DNA from: Paenibacillus_AR sp051594765
Lineage (GTDB): Bacteria > Bacillota > Bacilli > Paenibacillales > NBRC-103111
Direction: 5' to 3'
Length of the DNA stretch: 64,000 nucleotides
Assembly: GCF_051594765.1 (NCBI RefSeq)
Contig: NZ_JBPPGJ010000007.1
Span: 233,287 to 297,286 of the forward strand
A program made the position numbers and the translations under genes. Positions within the stretch are counted from its first letter, which is position 1, and every line of letters starts with the position of its first letter. The notes beneath the pieces are model-generated. The model was not told the origin of the DNA, made no database searches, and saw only the letters and a list, made by a program, of their open reading frames with translations. Shown here piece by piece: positions 18,309 to 26,373 of this stretch.

Positions 18309-21300
18309 CTCGCTCAAGAAAATTCTCGTGATCGGCTCCGGTCCCATTGTCATCGGTCAAGCGGCGGAATTCGACTATGCCGGCACCCAGGCCTGCCAGG
18401 CTCTGAAGGAAGAGGGGATGGAGGTGGTCCTGATCAACTCCAACCCGGCCACCATCATGACCGACACCAACATGGCCGACAAGGTCTACATCGAACCCAT
18501 CACGCTGGAGTTCGTCACCAATATTATCCGCACCGAGAAGCCGGATGGCCTGCTGCCGACCCTGGGCGGACAGACCGGCTTGAACATGGCCGTGGCACTG
18601 GCCAAGGCCGGCGTCCTGGAGCGCGAGAATGTGAAGCTCCTCGGCACCCAGCTGACCGCCATCGAGAAGGCGGAGGACCGGGATCTGTTCCGCGATCTGA
18701 TGCGGGAGCTGGAGCAGCCGGTTCCGGACAGCGCCATCGTCACGACCGTGAAGGAAGCGGTGGACTTCGCCAACGAGATCGGCTACCCGATCATCATCCG
18801 TCCGGCTTACACCCTGGGCGGCACCGGCGGCGGCATCTGCGCGAATGAAGAGGAGCTCATCGAGATCGTCAGCTCCGGCATCCGCTACAGCCCCATCGGC
18901 CAATGTCTGGTGGAGAAGAGCATCGCCGGCATGAAGGAAGTCGAGTACGAGGTCATGCGCGACGCCAACGACAACTGTATCGTCGTGTGCAACATGGAGA
19001 ACTTCGATCCGGTCGGCGTCCATACCGGCGACTCCATCGTCGTAGCGCCGAGCCAGACCCTGTCGGACCGCGAGTACCAGATGCTCCGCTCCGCCTCGCT
19101 CAAGATCATCCGTGCGCTGAACATCGAAGGCGGCTGCAACGTGCAATTCGCTCTCGATCCGCACAGCTTCCAATATTACGTCATTGAGGTTAACCCGCGT
19201 GTTAGCCGTTCCTCGGCCCTGGCCTCCAAGGCCACCGGCTACCCGATTGCCAAGATGGCAGCCAAGATTGCCATCGGCTATACCCTCGACGAGCTGGTGA
19301 ACCCGGTTACGGGCCAAACCTACGCCTGCTTCGAGCCGACTCTGGACTACATCGTATCGAAGATTCCGCGCTGGCCCTTCGATAAGTTCACGGCGGCCAA
19401 CCGGAAGCTGGGCACCCAGATGAAGGCCACCGGTGAAGTCATGGCCATCGGCCGGACCTTCGAGGAGTCCATGCACAAGGCGATCCGTTCCCTGGAGATC
19501 GGCGTGCACCGCCTGTTCCTGAAGGGTACCGATGCGCTGGAGAACGAAGCGTTGGAGCAGCGTCTGCGCCGCCCCGACGACGAGCGCATGTTCCTGATCG
19601 CCGAAGCGTACCGCAGAGGCTATACGCTGGAGCAGATCCAGGAGCTGACCAAGATCGACTGGTGGTTCCTGCACAAGCTGCAGAATATGATCCGCTTCGA
19701 GGAGCAGATCGCTCAGCCCGAGCTCACCCCGGAGCTCCTGCTGGAGACCAAGCGCATGGGCTTCACTGACCGCGCCATTGCCGAGATCCGCACCGCTGCG
19801 GGACTCTCCACCTATACCAAGGAAGCGGACATCCGCACGCTTCGCCTGAACCTGAACCTGAAGCCGGTGTACAAGATGGTTGACACCTGCGCCGCTGAGT
19901 TCGAGGCTACCACGCCGTATTATTACTCCACCTATGAGACGGAGGACGAGGTGACCGAGAGCGCCAAGGAGAAGGTCATTGTGCTGGGCTCCGGTCCGAT
20001 CCGGATCGGCCAAGGCATCGAGTTCGACTACTCCACGGTGCATGCCGTATGGGCGATCCAGGAAGCCGGCTATGAGGCTGTCATCATCAACAATAACCCG
20101 GAGACCGTCTCTACGGACTTCAATACCTCGGACCGTCTGTACTTCGAGCCGCTGTTCTTCGAGGATGTCATGAACGTCATCGAGCGCGAGAAGCCCATCG
20201 GGGTCATCGTGCAGTTCGGCGGGCAGACCGCCATCAACCTGGCCGCTCCGCTGTCCAAAGCCGGCGTTCGCATCCTGGGCTCCGACCTGGAGAGCATCGA
20301 CACGGCCGAGGACCGCAAGAAGTTCGAAGCGCTGCTCCGCTCCTTGAACATCGCCCAGCCTCCGGGCGGCACCGTTACCTCCGTGGACGATGCGGTGGGT
20401 GTGGCCTCCCAGTTCGGCTATCCGGTGCTGGTCCGTCCGTCTTACGTCCTGGGCGGCCGCGCCATGGAGATCGTCTATTCGGATAAAGAGCTGCTGAGCT
20501 ATATGGAATACGCTGTGAAGATCAACCCGGAGCATCCGGTTCTGATCGACCGCTACATGCTGGGCAAGGAAGTGGAGGTCGACGCCATCTGCGACGGGGA
20601 GACCGTACTGATCCCGGGCATCATGGAGCATGTGGAGCGCGCTGGCGTCCACTCCGGCGACTCCATCGCGGTGTATCCGCCGCAATCTCTGTCCGACGCA
20701 CTGAAGCAGGAGATCGTGGACATTACCATCCGCATCGCCAAAGGCTTGAACGTGGTCGGTCTGGTCAACATCCAGTTCGTCATCTATAAGGAGCAGGTGT
20801 ACGTCATCGAGGTGAATCCGCGGTCCTCCCGTACGGTGCCGTTCCTCTCCAAGGTTACCAAGATTCCGATGGCCAATGTGGCCACCCGGGTCATCATGGG
20901 GCAGAAGCTGGCTGAGCTGGGCTACTCGGAAGGCCTGTGGCCGGAGGACGAATTCGTCTCCGTCAAGGTGCCGGTGTTCTCCTTCGCCAAGCTGCGCCGC
21001 GTCGACACCACCCTGGGGCCGGAAATGAAATCCACCGGCGAAGTCATGGGCCGGGATATCAACTTCGCGAAGGCGCTATACAAGGGCCTGGTTGGCTCGG
21101 GCATGAAAATTCCTCCGACCGGCGCACTCATCGTGACCGTCGCCGACAAGGATAAGCCGGAAGCCATCGACATCGTCCGCGGCTTCTACAAGATGGGCTA
21201 CGAGATCGTGGCTACCGGCGGCACCGCCCAAGCCTTCGAGGATGCGGGCATCCGCGTGAAGCGGGTCAACAAGCTGTCCGAGGGTTCCCCGAACATTCTG

Positions 21301-21513
21301 GATCTGATCCGCAACGGCGAAGCCCACTTCGTGGTCAACACCTTGACCAAGGGCAAGACGCCGGAGCGCGACGGCTTCCGGATCCGCCGTGAAGCGGTGG
21401 AGAACGGCGTCGTCTGTATGACCTCCCTGGATACGGTCCGCGCACTGCTGCATACGCTGGAAGCGATCAACTTCTCCTCCAGCCCTATGCCAGCCAACGC
21501 GGTTCTGAGCTAA
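18295..21513 (+). CDS. carB: Carbamoyl-phosphate synthase large chain
   Basis: A 1072-residue synthase with two homologous ATP-grasp halves. Each half opens with a GSGPI motif, GSGPIVIGQAAEFDY near residue 12 and GSGPIRIGQGIEFDY near residue 562. A C-terminal MGS-like regulatory domain (about 935-1072) is where UMP or PRPP effectors bind in the family. The start lies inside carA, so translation is probably coupled. Length and motifs are complete. Confidence 0.98.
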   Translation: MPKNNSLKKILVIGSGPIVIGQAAEFDYAGTQACQALKEEGMEVVLINSNPATIMTDTNMADKVYIEPITLEFVTNIIRTEKPDGLLPTLGGQTGLNMAVALAKAGVLERENVKLLGTQLTAIEKAEDRDLFRDLMRELEQPVPDSAIVTTVKEAVDFANEIGYPIIIRPAYTLGGTGGGICANEEELIEIVSSGIRYSPIGQCLVEKSIAGMKEVEYEVMRDANDNCIVVCNMENFDPVGVHTGDSIVVAPSQTLSDREYQMLRSASLKIIRALNIEGGCNVQFALDPHSFQYYVIEVNPRVSRSSALASKATGYPIAKMAAKIAIGYTLDELVNPVTGQTYACFEPTLDYIVSKIPRWPFDKFTAANRKLGTQMKATGEVMAIGRTFEESMHKAIRSLEIGVHRLFLKGTDALENEALEQRLRRPDDERMFLIAEAYRRGYTLEQIQELTKIDWWFLHKLQNMIRFEEQIAQPELTPELLLETKRMGFTDRAIAEIRTAAGLSTYTKEADIRTLRLNLNLKPVYKMVDTCAAEFEATTPYYYSTYETEDEVTESAKEKVIVLGSGPIRIGQGIEFDYSTVHAVWAIQEAGYEAVIINNNPETVSTDFNTSDRLYFEPLFFEDVMNVIEREKPIGVIVQFGGQTAINLAAPLSKAGVRILGSDLESIDTAEDRKKFEALLRSLNIAQPPGGTVTSVDDAVGVASQFGYPVLVRPSYVLGGRAMEIVYSDKELLSYMEYAVKINPEHPVLIDRYMLGKEVEVDAICDGETVLIPGIMEHVERAGVHSGDSIAVYPPQSLSDALKQEIVDITIRIAKGLNVVGLVNIQFVIYKEQVYVIEVNPRSSRTVPFLSKVTKIPMANVATRVIMGQKLAELGYSEGLWPEDEFVSVKVPVFSFAKLRRVDTTLGPEMKSTGEVMGRDINFAKALYKGLVGSGMKIPPTGALIVTVADKDKPEAIDIVRGFYKMGYEIVATGGTAQAFEDAGIRVKRVNKLSEGSPNILDLIRNGEAHFVVNTLTKGKTPERDGFRIRREAVENGVVCMTSLDTVRALLHTLEAINFSSSPMPANAVLS

Positions 21514-21525
21514 GGAGGCGCCGGA

Positions 21526-22266
21526 ATGGCCGGAATCACACGTACGGATATGGCGGGCCGCATCATGGTGGCCCTGGATTTCCCGGACGCGGAGCAGGCC
21601 CGGGGGCTGTTGGAGGCTCTCCGGGGGATCCCGTGTTATATGAAGGTGGGCATGCAGCTGTTCTACGCCGCGGGTCCGGACTTCGTCCGCGGCCTGAAGG
21701 ACCAGGGGTACAAGGTATTCCTGGACCTGAAGCTGCATGACATCCCCAACACGGTAGCCGGCGGAGCGGAGAGCATCGCCCGCTTGGGCGTGGACATGTT
21801 CAACGTCCACGCGGCTGCCGGGCGCGCCGCCATGCTGGCCGCGCGCGAGGGGGTGGAGCGTGCCGCAGGCCGGAGCGGCGGCACGCTGGCAAGGCCCATG
21901 CTCATCGCCGTCACCCAGCTGACCAGTACCGGTCAGGCTATGATGAACGATGAGCTCGGTATTCCCGGCACCGTCGAGGATACGGTGCTCCGGTACGCCG
22001 GCCTGGCGAAGTCGGCCGGGCTGGACGGTGTCGTAGCCTCCCCGCTGGAGGTCACGGCCATCAAGTCCGCGCTCGGCGCGGGCTTCGCCACGGTGACGCC
22101 GGGCATCCGCCCCGCCGGAGCCGAGCAGGGGGATCAGACCCGCGTGATGACGCCGCGGGATGCTTTTGCCCAGGGGACGGACTATGTGGTGATCGGACGG
22201 CCCATTACGGCGGCTGCCGACCCCCGTACCGCCCTGGAATCCATACTCGAGGAGCTGAATGCGTAA
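21526..22266 (+). CDS. pyrF: Orotidine 5'-phosphate decarboxylase
   Basis: A 246-residue TIM-barrel enzyme converting OMP to UMP. The catalytic DLKLHDIPNTV is present, as is the phosphate-gripper region ending VVIGRPIT. AAGGAGGCGCC precedes the ATG. It follows carB by 12 bases. In B. subtilis pyrK and pyrD come between carB and pyrF; both are missing here, so dihydroorotate oxidation must be encoded elsewhere. Confidence 0.96.
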   Translation: MAGITRTDMAGRIMVALDFPDAEQARGLLEALRGIPCYMKVGMQLFYAAGPDFVRGLKDQGYKVFLDLKLHDIPNTVAGGAESIARLGVDMFNVHAAAGRAAMLAAREGVERAAGRSGGTLARPMLIAVTQLTSTGQAMMNDELGIPGTVEDTVLRYAGLAKSAGLDGVVASPLEVTAIKSALGAGFATVTPGIRPAGAEQGDQTRVMTPRDAFAQGTDYVVIGRPITAAADPRTALESILEELNA

Positions 22267-22909
22267 GATGAGCAAGCTGGATCAATTGGCCGGACAGGTG
22301 GCCGAAGCGCTGCTTAAGATCGAAGCGGTAGCACTCCGTCCGGAGCAGCCGTTCACCTGGACCTCCGGCATCATCTCGCCGATCTATTGCGACAACCGGC
22401 TGACCATGTCGTTCCCGGAGATCCGCAATCTGATCGCAGAGGGCTTCGCCGCTCTGGTGCGCGAGCTTCACCCGGATGCCGAGGTGATCGCGGGCACGGC
22501 AACGGCGGGCATCCCCCATGCCGCCTGGGTGGCGGACAAGCTGAATCTGCCCATGATCTACATCCGCGACAAGGCTAAGGGCCACGGCAAGCAGAACCAG
22601 ATCGAGGGAATTCTGAAGCCTGGTGCCAAGACCGTGGTTATCGAGGACCTGATCTCCACCGGCGGAAGCTCCCTGAAGGCAGCGCTGGCCGTGAACGAAG
22701 CCGGCGGACATGCCCTGGGCGTGCTGGCTATCTTCACCTACCAGCTGGAGCAGGCGGAGGCCGCGTTCCGCGAGCGGAATATGCCCTTGCACACGCTGTC
22801 CAACTATTCCGCGCTCATCGAGACGGCCGTCAAGCTGGGCCGTATCCGCGAGCAGGACGTGGAGCTCCTCCAGTCCTGGCGGAAGGACCCGCTGGCGTTC
22901 GGCAAATAA
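22259..22909 (+). CDS. pyrE: Orotate phosphoribosyltransferase
   Basis: A 216-residue enzyme joining orotate to PRPP. The PRPP loop is VVIEDLISTGGSS, and TSGIISPIYCDNR and IRDKAKGHGKQNQ are type signatures. It overlaps the end of pyrF by 8 bases. A GAGGAG site precedes two possible ATGs (22259, spacing 4; 22268, spacing 13), so the first three residues are uncertain. It is the last gene of the operon; a strong terminator follows. Confidence 0.96.
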   Translation: MRKMSKLDQLAGQVAEALLKIEAVALRPEQPFTWTSGIISPIYCDNRLTMSFPEIRNLIAEGFAALVRELHPDAEVIAGTATAGIPHAAWVADKLNLPMIYIRDKAKGHGKQNQIEGILKPGAKTVVIEDLISTGGSSLKAALAVNEAGGHALGVLAIFTYQLEQAEAAFRERNMPLHTLSNYSALIETAVKLGRIREQDVELLQSWRKDPLAFGK

Positions 22910-22924
22910 GCATCTGTTTCTAGG

Positions 22925-22965
22925 AAAGCCTGTCACCGTGGATGGTGGCGGGCTTTTTATTTTTA
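22925..22965 (+). terminator. Intrinsic terminator of the pyr operon
   Basis: A 13-bp stem, 22925-22937 with 22944-22956, with two G-T pairs and a six-base loop, followed by TTTTTATTTTTA. Confidence 0.93.
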
Positions 22966-23120
22966 TTGGTCGATCGGGCAAGCCTTTGGCGCAGGCCAGC
23001 AGTTTACTGCTCGCATACGGCTTGCTTGTTGTTGGGTGCGGTAGTGGTTGCAGTAGCGATCGCGCTTGCGTTCGTTTACGCGTTCGCTTTTGCGATACCT
23101 GTGACGCTCGCAACCTTCTT

Positions 23121-23305
23121 CTAACGGTTCTGAGCGGTGCTATTTTACCTGTCGAGGCAGGTCTGGATGGCTAACGGTTCTGTAGAGCGCTATTGGCTTA
23201 ATAAGCGGGATCAGACCATCCTCATCCCATATATAAGCGCTGTAGCATCCGTTAGTAGGTGAATATGCCTCCAAACGGGCAAATAGCGCTTCTGGCAACC
23301 GTTAC
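23121..23305. repeat. Cluster of four degenerate interspersed repeats, two in each orientation
   Basis: The unit is roughly CTAACGGTT, 5-8 variable bases, then AGCGCTATT. Copies in plus orientation start at 23121 and 23171. Copies in minus orientation lie at 23233-23255 and 23279-23305. Two copies facing two others could fold into large hairpins in RNA. The rest of the 600-bp gap between pyrE and degV (22966-23120 and 23306-23511) holds GC-rich sequence with short palindromes but no gene I can support. A TATAAT at 23433-23438 may be the -10 of degV; I see no good -35. Confidence 0.65.
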
Positions 23306-23511
23306 CTATTCCTCGACGGGTTCATACCCGATATGGGGACCTCCGGCTCTGATAGGGGGAGTTCTAGGGGCATCTTGCGTCTTCGACCAGATTTTGCCGC
23401 TGCTTGTCTTCCCAAAGCTGACATGGCGCCGTTATAATGGAGGGGTCGGATGATTTCCTTACAATGGCTATCTACGAAATCATGCATATTCATCCAGAAG
23501 GAGAAGGTAAC

Positions 23512-24366
23512 ATGTCAACCATACAGATCATGGCGGACAGCACCTGCGACTTGACCCCGGAGCTGATCGAAGCGAATGGGATCCGGATCATTCCGCTTTA
23601 TGTGGTGTTCGACGATCGCACCTACCGGGACGGAAGAGACCTTACGACCGGGCAGCTGTACGACCGGGTGGCGGAGCTGGGCTCCTTGCCCCGGACCTCT
23701 GCGCCGTCACCGGCGGATTTTGTCGAGGTGTTCCAGCCCGCGGTTGCAAGCGGCTGTTCCGTCGTTTATATCAGCATCTCATCGGAATTATCGTCTACGT
23801 ACCAGAATGCCTGCATCGCCGCAGCGGAATTCCCGGAGGGCGCCGTCCAGGTGGTCGACTCCCGTAATCTCTCCACAGGCATCGGCTTGACGGTTCTGAA
23901 GGCCGCCGATTATGTGCGCCAAGGCATGACGTCCGCCGTGGAGCTGGCCGCCCGGCTTCGGGAAGACACTGCCCGGGTGGAGGCGGAGTTCGTCATCGAT
24001 ACCTTGGATTATCTGCACAAGGGTGGAAGGTGCAGCGGCACTCAATTGTTCATCGGGAGTCTGCTCCGCATCCATCCGGTGATCAAGGTGACGGACGGCC
24101 GGATGATCGTGGCAGAGAAGCTTCGCGGCCGGATGGATAAGGCGGCCGCCGGTCTGCTTGACCGGGCGCTGGAGCATCGGGACCGGATCGACCGGACCCG
24201 GGTGTTCGTCACCCACTCCATGGCCCCGGATACGGCGCAATGGCTGAAGGAGCGGCTGGAGCAGGAGCTCGGCTCCGCGAATGTTATCGTCACCGATGCA
24301 GGCTGCGTAATCTCCAGCCACTGCGGACCGGGGACCGTGGGGATCCTGCTGATGATGAAGCAGTAA
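23512..24366 (+). CDS. DegV family fatty-acid-binding protein
   Basis: A 284-residue protein of the DegV family. Family members bind a fatty acid and serve as FakB-type subunits for a fatty acid kinase. The N-terminal IMADSTCDLTPEL, the central TSAPSPADF and ISISSELSSTYQNA, and the C-terminal SSHCGPGTVGI are all characteristic. AGAAGGAGAAGG precedes the ATG at 23512; the frame is open upstream but lacks homology there. It is flanked by the repeat cluster and a long terminator, so it is monocistronic. Confidence 0.9.
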   Translation: MSTIQIMADSTCDLTPELIEANGIRIIPLYVVFDDRTYRDGRDLTTGQLYDRVAELGSLPRTSAPSPADFVEVFQPAVASGCSVVYISISSELSSTYQNACIAAAEFPEGAVQVVDSRNLSTGIGLTVLKAADYVRQGMTSAVELAARLREDTARVEAEFVIDTLDYLHKGGRCSGTQLFIGSLLRIHPVIKVTDGRMIVAEKLRGRMDKAAAGLLDRALEHRDRIDRTRVFVTHSMAPDTAQWLKERLEQELGSANVIVTDAGCVISSHCGPGTVGILLMMKQ

Positions 24367-24384
24367 GCCCGTCACTCCGGAACA

Positions 24385-24434
24385 GAAGAAGCCTCCCCCT
24401 ACTCATCAGATGGTGAGTAGGGGGAGGCTTCTTC
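24385..24434. terminator. Long bidirectional terminator between degV and the cysteine-rich gene
   Basis: A perfect 21-bp stem (24385-24405 with 24414-24434), with an eight-base loop. The T tract is weak on either side, but the position between convergent genes and the stem strength argue for shared termination. Confidence 0.75.
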
Positions 24435-24446
24435 CATGAGAAACGA

Positions 24447-24683
24447 TCACGACGGAATCTTCAGCATGTTCTTCCTATATTCCCCGCAAGCCAGACAAGT
24501 CTTCACATCCAAGCAAGTGGGGTGAAGCGGGCCGGTGAAGCGGCCGCAATAAATCGGCGTCTTAAAATCGTGGTTCGAAGAGATCCGGACACAGTGCTCG
24601 CATCCGCCGATAAGCTCCATGGTGAGGGTGTGCTTCTCTTTCTTCAATTCCAACATTTCATCCATCAGCTGTTGCTCGGTCAT
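24447..24683 (-). CDS. Small cysteine-rich protein of unknown function under a c-di-GMP riboswitch
   Basis: A 78-residue protein I do not recognise. Residues 1-24 are a charged helix. The rest carries six cysteines as C28-x2-C31, C46, C57 and C63-x2-C66, with His30, His38 and His54 between. This looks like a zinc-ribbon or similar metal-binding fold. No signal peptide or membrane span is seen. AGGGGGAGC lies nine bases before the ATG. It is the only gene between the riboswitch and the terminator, so c-di-GMP should control this protein specifically. A link to motility, biofilm or sporulation is inferred only from the ligand. Confidence 0.75.
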   Translation of the reverse strand: MTEQQLMDEMLELKKEKHTLTMELIGGCEHCVRISSNHDFKTPIYCGRFTGPLHPTCLDVKTCLACGEYRKNMLKIPS

Positions 24684-24750
24684 TCCAGTGGCTCCCCCTG
24701 TCGGTGTAATCGGTCGCTGCCCTTAGGGGCGCTGTCCGCAGCACCGTAAG

Positions 24751-24838
24751 GGTAACCCGGCTATCTTGGCACTGGTTAGTGCTTTAGACCCGTGGCTTTG
24801 CGCCCTGAACCTTTCGGCTCAGGTTGCCTTTTTCCTGA
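24751..24838 (-). promoter_or_regulatory. Cyclic-di-GMP-I (GEMM) riboswitch
   Basis: Read on the minus strand, the RNA has GGCAACCTGAGCCGAAAGG, then the GAAA tetraloop-bearing P2, then GGGCGCAAAGCCACGGGTCTAA, then a P3 hairpin (GCACT/AGTGC) and GATAGCCGGGTTACC. These are the conserved blocks of the GEMM-I aptamer: the GAAA loop, GCAAAGCC and the closing GCCGGGTTACC. A strong hairpin follows at about 24720-24750 without a U tract. It is 68 bases upstream of the cysteine-rich gene. The CCCC in that hairpin could pair with the AGGGGG ribosome-binding site, so control may be translational; that part is inference. Confidence 0.92.
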
Positions 24839-24915
24839 ACGATCCATCAATATAGTTCAAGAATAGCATCCGATTTCCTGCTATACATGAGTCTTAACTC
24901 CCACTTTTTGTCGAA

Positions 24916-25482
24916 TCATTCCAAAAATAGCTTAACCAACTGCCAATCCTGCAGAAAAAGGGGATACAAATTGGGACGTCTCCGGACCGCAAGCGGATGA
25001 TATGTCACGGCAACGGTCTGACTGCCGATCTCATGAAGCTTCCCGCGCAGACCCTTTACCTCCGCCTCTGTATCCCCGCAATAAGCGCGAAGCGCCACAT
25101 TCCCCATACAGAACAGCAATTTGGGCTTCCGTGCGGCCAATTGATCCTCGAGATACGGCAGGCAGGAGGCTCTTGCCGTTTCTTTATCATAAGCGCGGAC
25201 AGGCCGGCACTTCAGCAGATAAGTGACGAACAGGTCCGACTGCCGGAAGCCGGTTTCGTGCGCGGCTTGCTGCAGCGTTTGCCGGGTTCCGCACACAAAG
25301 GCCTCGCCCTCCGGAGTCTCTCTGGCCCCGGGGTTGTCCAGCAGGATGTATACCGGTGCCTCCGGATTGCCCTCTCCCCAGATGATTCTCTTCCGCTGTG
25401 CGGCCAGCGCGCAGCGGACACAGCCTTCGGCCGCAGCCGGGACCAACGCTTCCGGCCAGACGGAGGGTACGAACGGTTCCAT
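24916..25482 (-). CDS. Uracil-DNA glycosylase superfamily protein (family 4/5-like)
   Basis: A 188-residue protein. Motif 1 appears as LDNPGARE rather than the usual GEAPGxxE of family 4. It is followed by GEAFVCGTRQTL, then YLLKCRPVRAYDKETARASC and a C-terminal THY-type HPLAVRRRP. Cysteines in CVRC (residues about 21-24), KCRP and ASC are spaced like the iron-sulfur ligands of family 4 enzymes. Such enzymes remove uracil from DNA. GAGGAGG precedes the ATG. The altered motif 1 marks a distinct subgroup, and activity on uracil is inferred. Confidence 0.78.
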   Translation of the reverse strand: MEPFVPSVWPEALVPAAAEGCVRCALAAQRKRIIWGEGNPEAPVYILLDNPGARETPEGEAFVCGTRQTLQQAAHETGFRQSDLFVTYLLKCRPVRAYDKETARASCLPYLEDQLAARKPKLLFCMGNVALRAYCGDTEAEVKGLRGKLHEIGSQTVAVTYHPLAVRRRPNLYPLFLQDWQLVKLFLE

Positions 25483-25544
25483 ACGGATTCCTCCTCTTGT
25501 TTTTTTCTACTATTCCCCATTGAAGAAAAATCTTTGGACATTCT

Positions 25545-25574
25545 TGTAACTTAATTCCAGCTGGATACGTCTAT
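25545..25574 (+). promoter_or_regulatory. Candidate ECF (sigma-X-like) promoter of the ABC cassette
   Basis: TGTAAC (25545-25550), a 17-bp spacer, then CGTC (25568-25571) followed by TAT. This matches the TGtAAC-N17-CGwC pattern of B. subtilis sigma-X and neighbouring ECF promoters. No convincing sigma-A promoter is visible in the 130-bp gap. Identification is by pattern only. Confidence 0.5.
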
Positions 25575-25611
25575 TAATCGTATAGGAGACAGATAGAGGG
25601 AGAGTGAACGG

Positions 25612-26373
25612 ATGGGGATATGGCCCAGCTTCCCAAAAAAAACGCCCGCCGCCCGTGCGGACGGAGCCGCCCCAGGAGCTGAACCGTCAGAAACGGAGCC
25701 TCTGTTGACAGTTAGCGGGGTCGAACGCGGCTTCCAAACCGCCGGCCGACGCATTCAGGTGTTGAAGGGCATCGATATGACCCTACACCCTAACAGCCTG
25801 GTCATGCTGCGGGGAAGATCCGGCTCCGGCAAGACGACGCTGCTGAATCTGATCGGAGGGCTCGATCAGCCTGACCGCGGAACCATATGGTTCAAGGGCC
25901 ATCCGTTCCATGAATGGACGGATGAGCAGAGGACGGAGATCCGCCGCAGGGAGATCGGCTTTATTTTTCAATCCTATGCCTTGCTGCCGCTCTTGTCCGC
26001 TTATGAGAACGTCGAGCTCTCCTTGCGGATGGCCGGGGTGCCGAGGAACCAATGGAAGGAGCGGGTCCGCCATTGTCTCAGTCTCGTCGGATTGTCCGGA
26101 CGGATGCATCACCGTCCCTTCGAGCTGTCCGGCGGCGAGCAGCAGCGGGTGGCCATCGCCAAAGCGATTGCCCACCGCCCGTCGCTGCTGCTGGCGGATG
26201 AGCCGACGGCCGAGCTGGATTCGCAGATGGGCGCCCAGGTCATGGGCGTCTTCCGGGACATCGTCCGGGAGGAGCGGGTTACCATCTGCATGACGACACA
26301 CGATCCTACGATAATGGAGGTTGCGGACCATGTCTATGAAATGGCGGACGGGCGGTTCCAAGGGATCGCCTAA
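25612..26373 (+). CDS. ABC transporter ATP-binding protein (MacB/LolD type)
   Basis: A 253-residue ATPase. Walker A is GRSGSGKT, the signature is LSGGEQQR, and Walker B is LLLADEPTAELD, followed by the switch His in TTHD. The first 35 residues are a Pro/Ala-rich extension. This subfamily powers FtsX-type permeases in export or mechanotransmission rather than import. GAGGGAGAG precedes the ATG. The next gene begins 44 bases before this one ends, so the two are coupled. Confidence 0.92.
   Translation: MGIWPSFPKKTPAARADGAAPGAEPSETEPLLTVSGVERGFQTAGRRIQVLKGIDMTLHPNSLVMLRGRSGSGKTTLLNLIGGLDQPDRGTIWFKGHPFHEWTDEQRTEIRRREIGFIFQSYALLPLLSAYENVELSLRMAGVPRNQWKERVRHCLSLVGLSGRMHHRPFELSGGEQQRVAIAKAIAHRPSLLLADEPTAELDSQMGAQVMGVFRDIVREERVTICMTTHDPTIMEVADHVYEMADGRFQGIA

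Noticed and set aside
18199..20685. An 828-codon frame antisense to carB
   Set aside because: It mirrors the codon periodicity of the GC-rich carB gene and its translation is repetitive Asp/Val/Leu without domain features.
22942..23124. A 60-codon hydrophobic frame just after pyrE
   Set aside because: It starts inside the pyr terminator, has no ribosome-binding site and its codons do not resemble the neighbours.
23418..23438. CTGACA and TATAAT before degV as a full promoter
   Set aside because: The two boxes are only 9 bases apart; only the -10 is plausible.
24720..24750. Hairpin after the riboswitch as an intrinsic terminator
   Set aside because: No U tract follows, so termination is not supported; kept as part of the expression platform.
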